From positions 1 through 64,000 of the forward strand of contig NZ_FODD01000030.1 in assembly GCF_900110255.1 (NCBI RefSeq): a stretch of DNA of 64,000 bases, read 5' to 3'. A model generated the notes under the pieces. It saw only the letters and a list, made by a program, of their open reading frames with translations. It ran no database searches and was not told the DNA's origin. Within the stretch, counting starts at the first letter, position 1. Each line of letters starts with the position of its first letter. The DNA comes from Actinacidiphila rubida (GTDB lineage Bacteria > Actinomycetota > Actinomycetes > Streptomycetales > Streptomycetaceae). The position numbers and the translations under genes are program-made. Below are positions 63,170-64,000 of this stretch, piece after piece.

Positions 63170-64000
63170 TCAGCCGCCGGGCTGGGCGCGCAGGGCGTCC
63201 CGGAGGCCGCCGCGCGAGGCGACGCCGAGCTTCGGGTAGATCTGGTACAGGTGGTTGCCCACCGTGCGGTGGGAGATCGCCATCTTCTCGGCGATCTTCT
63301 TGTTGGTCAGGCCGGAGGCGGCCAGCTCCGCGATCTGCTGCTCCTGGGGCGTGAGCGCCCGCGGCGTCCGCGCACGGGCGGTGGCCCGCGTCTGCGCCGT
63401 CGCGCTCAGCTCCGCACGGGCACGCGCGGTCCACGGTGCGGCGTCCAGCGCCTCGAACGCCGCGAGCGCCAGGCGCAGGTGGCTGCGCGACTCGGCCACC
63501 GCCTGGTGGCGCCTGAAGTGGGAGCCGTACAGCAGACGCACGCGGGCGACGTCGAACCGGTAGCCGTCGGCGCCCGGGACCGCCAGCGCGTGCGTGAAGT
63601 GCGCCGGGGCCTTGGGGCCTTCGGCGACCAGCGCCGATGCGGCGTGGAACAGCATCGCCAGGCGCGGCGACATGGCCGGCAGCCGGGCCTCCTCCATGGC
63701 GGCCACGTGCGCCACGGCGGCGTCCCCGTGGCGCCCCGTGCGCACGGCGGACTCCACGAGATCCAGGCTCACGGTCGGTGCGAGCCAGGCGTACGGCGCG
63801 AACTCACCGGCCGGGCTGATCGCGTTCGCGTGGTGGAAGGCCACCTCGAAGTCGCCCTGGCCGACCGCGGTCATGAGCTCGACGTGGTGGGCATACGCCG
63901 CCACCGACTGCGCCCGGCGCGGCAGCGCCCACCGGGCGATGCCCTCGGTCAGCCGGGCCGCCGTCGCCCCGTCGCCGGTCACCGCGGCCACCAGCGCCAG
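63170..64000 (-). CDS. LuxR-family regulator, 3' part (cut by window end)
   Basis: The last 277 codons of a larger protein. A helical-repeat region precedes the C-terminal LuxR helix-turn-helix (LTPQEQQIAELAASGLTNKKIAEKMAISHRTVGNHLYQIYPKLGV), which ends 20 residues before the stop. Such proteins of about 900 residues with an N-terminal ATPase are LAL-type regulators, but the N-terminus is outside the window so that cannot be checked. It is convergent with the decarboxylase gene. Confidence 0.85.
   Translation of the reverse strand: MALVAAVTGDGATAARLTEGIARWALPRRAQSVAAYAHHVELMTAVGQGDFEVAFHHANAISPAGEFAPYAWLAPTVSLDLVESAVRTGRHGDAAVAHVAAMEEARLPAMSPRLAMLFHAASALVAEGPKAPAHFTHALAVPGADGYRFDVARVRLLYGSHFRRHQAVAESRSHLRLALAAFEALDAAPWTARARAELSATAQTRATARARTPRALTPQEQQIAELAASGLTNKKIAEKMAISHRTVGNHLYQIYPKLGVASRGGLRDALRAQPGG

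Overview
The window is very GC-rich DNA with dense bacterial genes, strong GC bias at third codon positions and many GTG starts. It carries CebR-, LexA-, PhoP- and Crp-type sites of the kind known in streptomycetes, many secreted glycoside hydrolases, and ECF sigma and LacI/TetR/RpiR/LuxR regulators. It looks like the chromosome of a Streptomyces or close relative in the Streptomycetaceae. No tRNA, rRNA, CRISPR array, transposase or phage module was seen.

Layout. (a) 0.3-7.5 kb: DNA repair and export. A YchJ-like protein, an ATP-dependent DNA ligase, a short UvrA2-type ATPase and an AlkB-like dioxygenase share a divergent region with a LexA-like box; a 14-helix MFS exporter follows. (b) 7.5-8.5 kb: about 1.1 kb with no gene, packed with dispersed repeats. 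Two copies form a two-hairpin element whose stems differ but stay paired. A copy of one of them lies inverted at bases 1-96. (c) 8.6-20.4 kb: a DUF5709 protein, a secreted GH12 endoglucanase under a perfect CebR box, a methyltransferase, a TetR/MFS pair, a large secreted pectate-lyase-like or GH55-like protein with a broken duplicate of its binding module, an alcohol dehydrogenase and a polysaccharide deacetylase lipoprotein. (d) 20.7-31.9 kb: an Smr protein, a bxl-type sugar ABC/GH3 operon with its LacI regulator, a second alcohol dehydrogenase, an RpiR regulator and a Tat-exported glycosidase-like protein. (e) 32-42 kb: a GH31 glucosidase with two inserted CBM35-like modules, two unknown coupled genes, a YCII protein, and secreted proteins including an S53 protease.

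(f) 42.4-59.2 kb is the standout region. A PHO-box promoter leads into a DUF1508-like gene, pstC, pstA, three PstS-like binding proteins (two of them tail-anchored), a WxL-like surface protein, a WxL-interacting (DUF916) protein, an LAxTG-type wall protein with a Thr-Pro stalk, another Ig-like surface protein, a sortase-fold protein that has lost its catalytic His and Cys, and finally pstB. The Pst transporter genes are therefore split by about 12.7 kb of substrate-binding and surface-protein genes, and four of those proteins share one module of about 115 residues. The arrangement suggests a phosphate-starvation-induced cell-surface complex built around a Pst transporter.

(g) 59.2-64 kb: a truncated luciferase-like monooxygenase, a small HEAT-repeat protein, a nitroreductase, an ECF41 sigma factor divergent from a carboxymuconolactone decarboxylase gene with ECF41-type promoters facing each, and the 3' part of a LuxR-family regulator cut by the window end.
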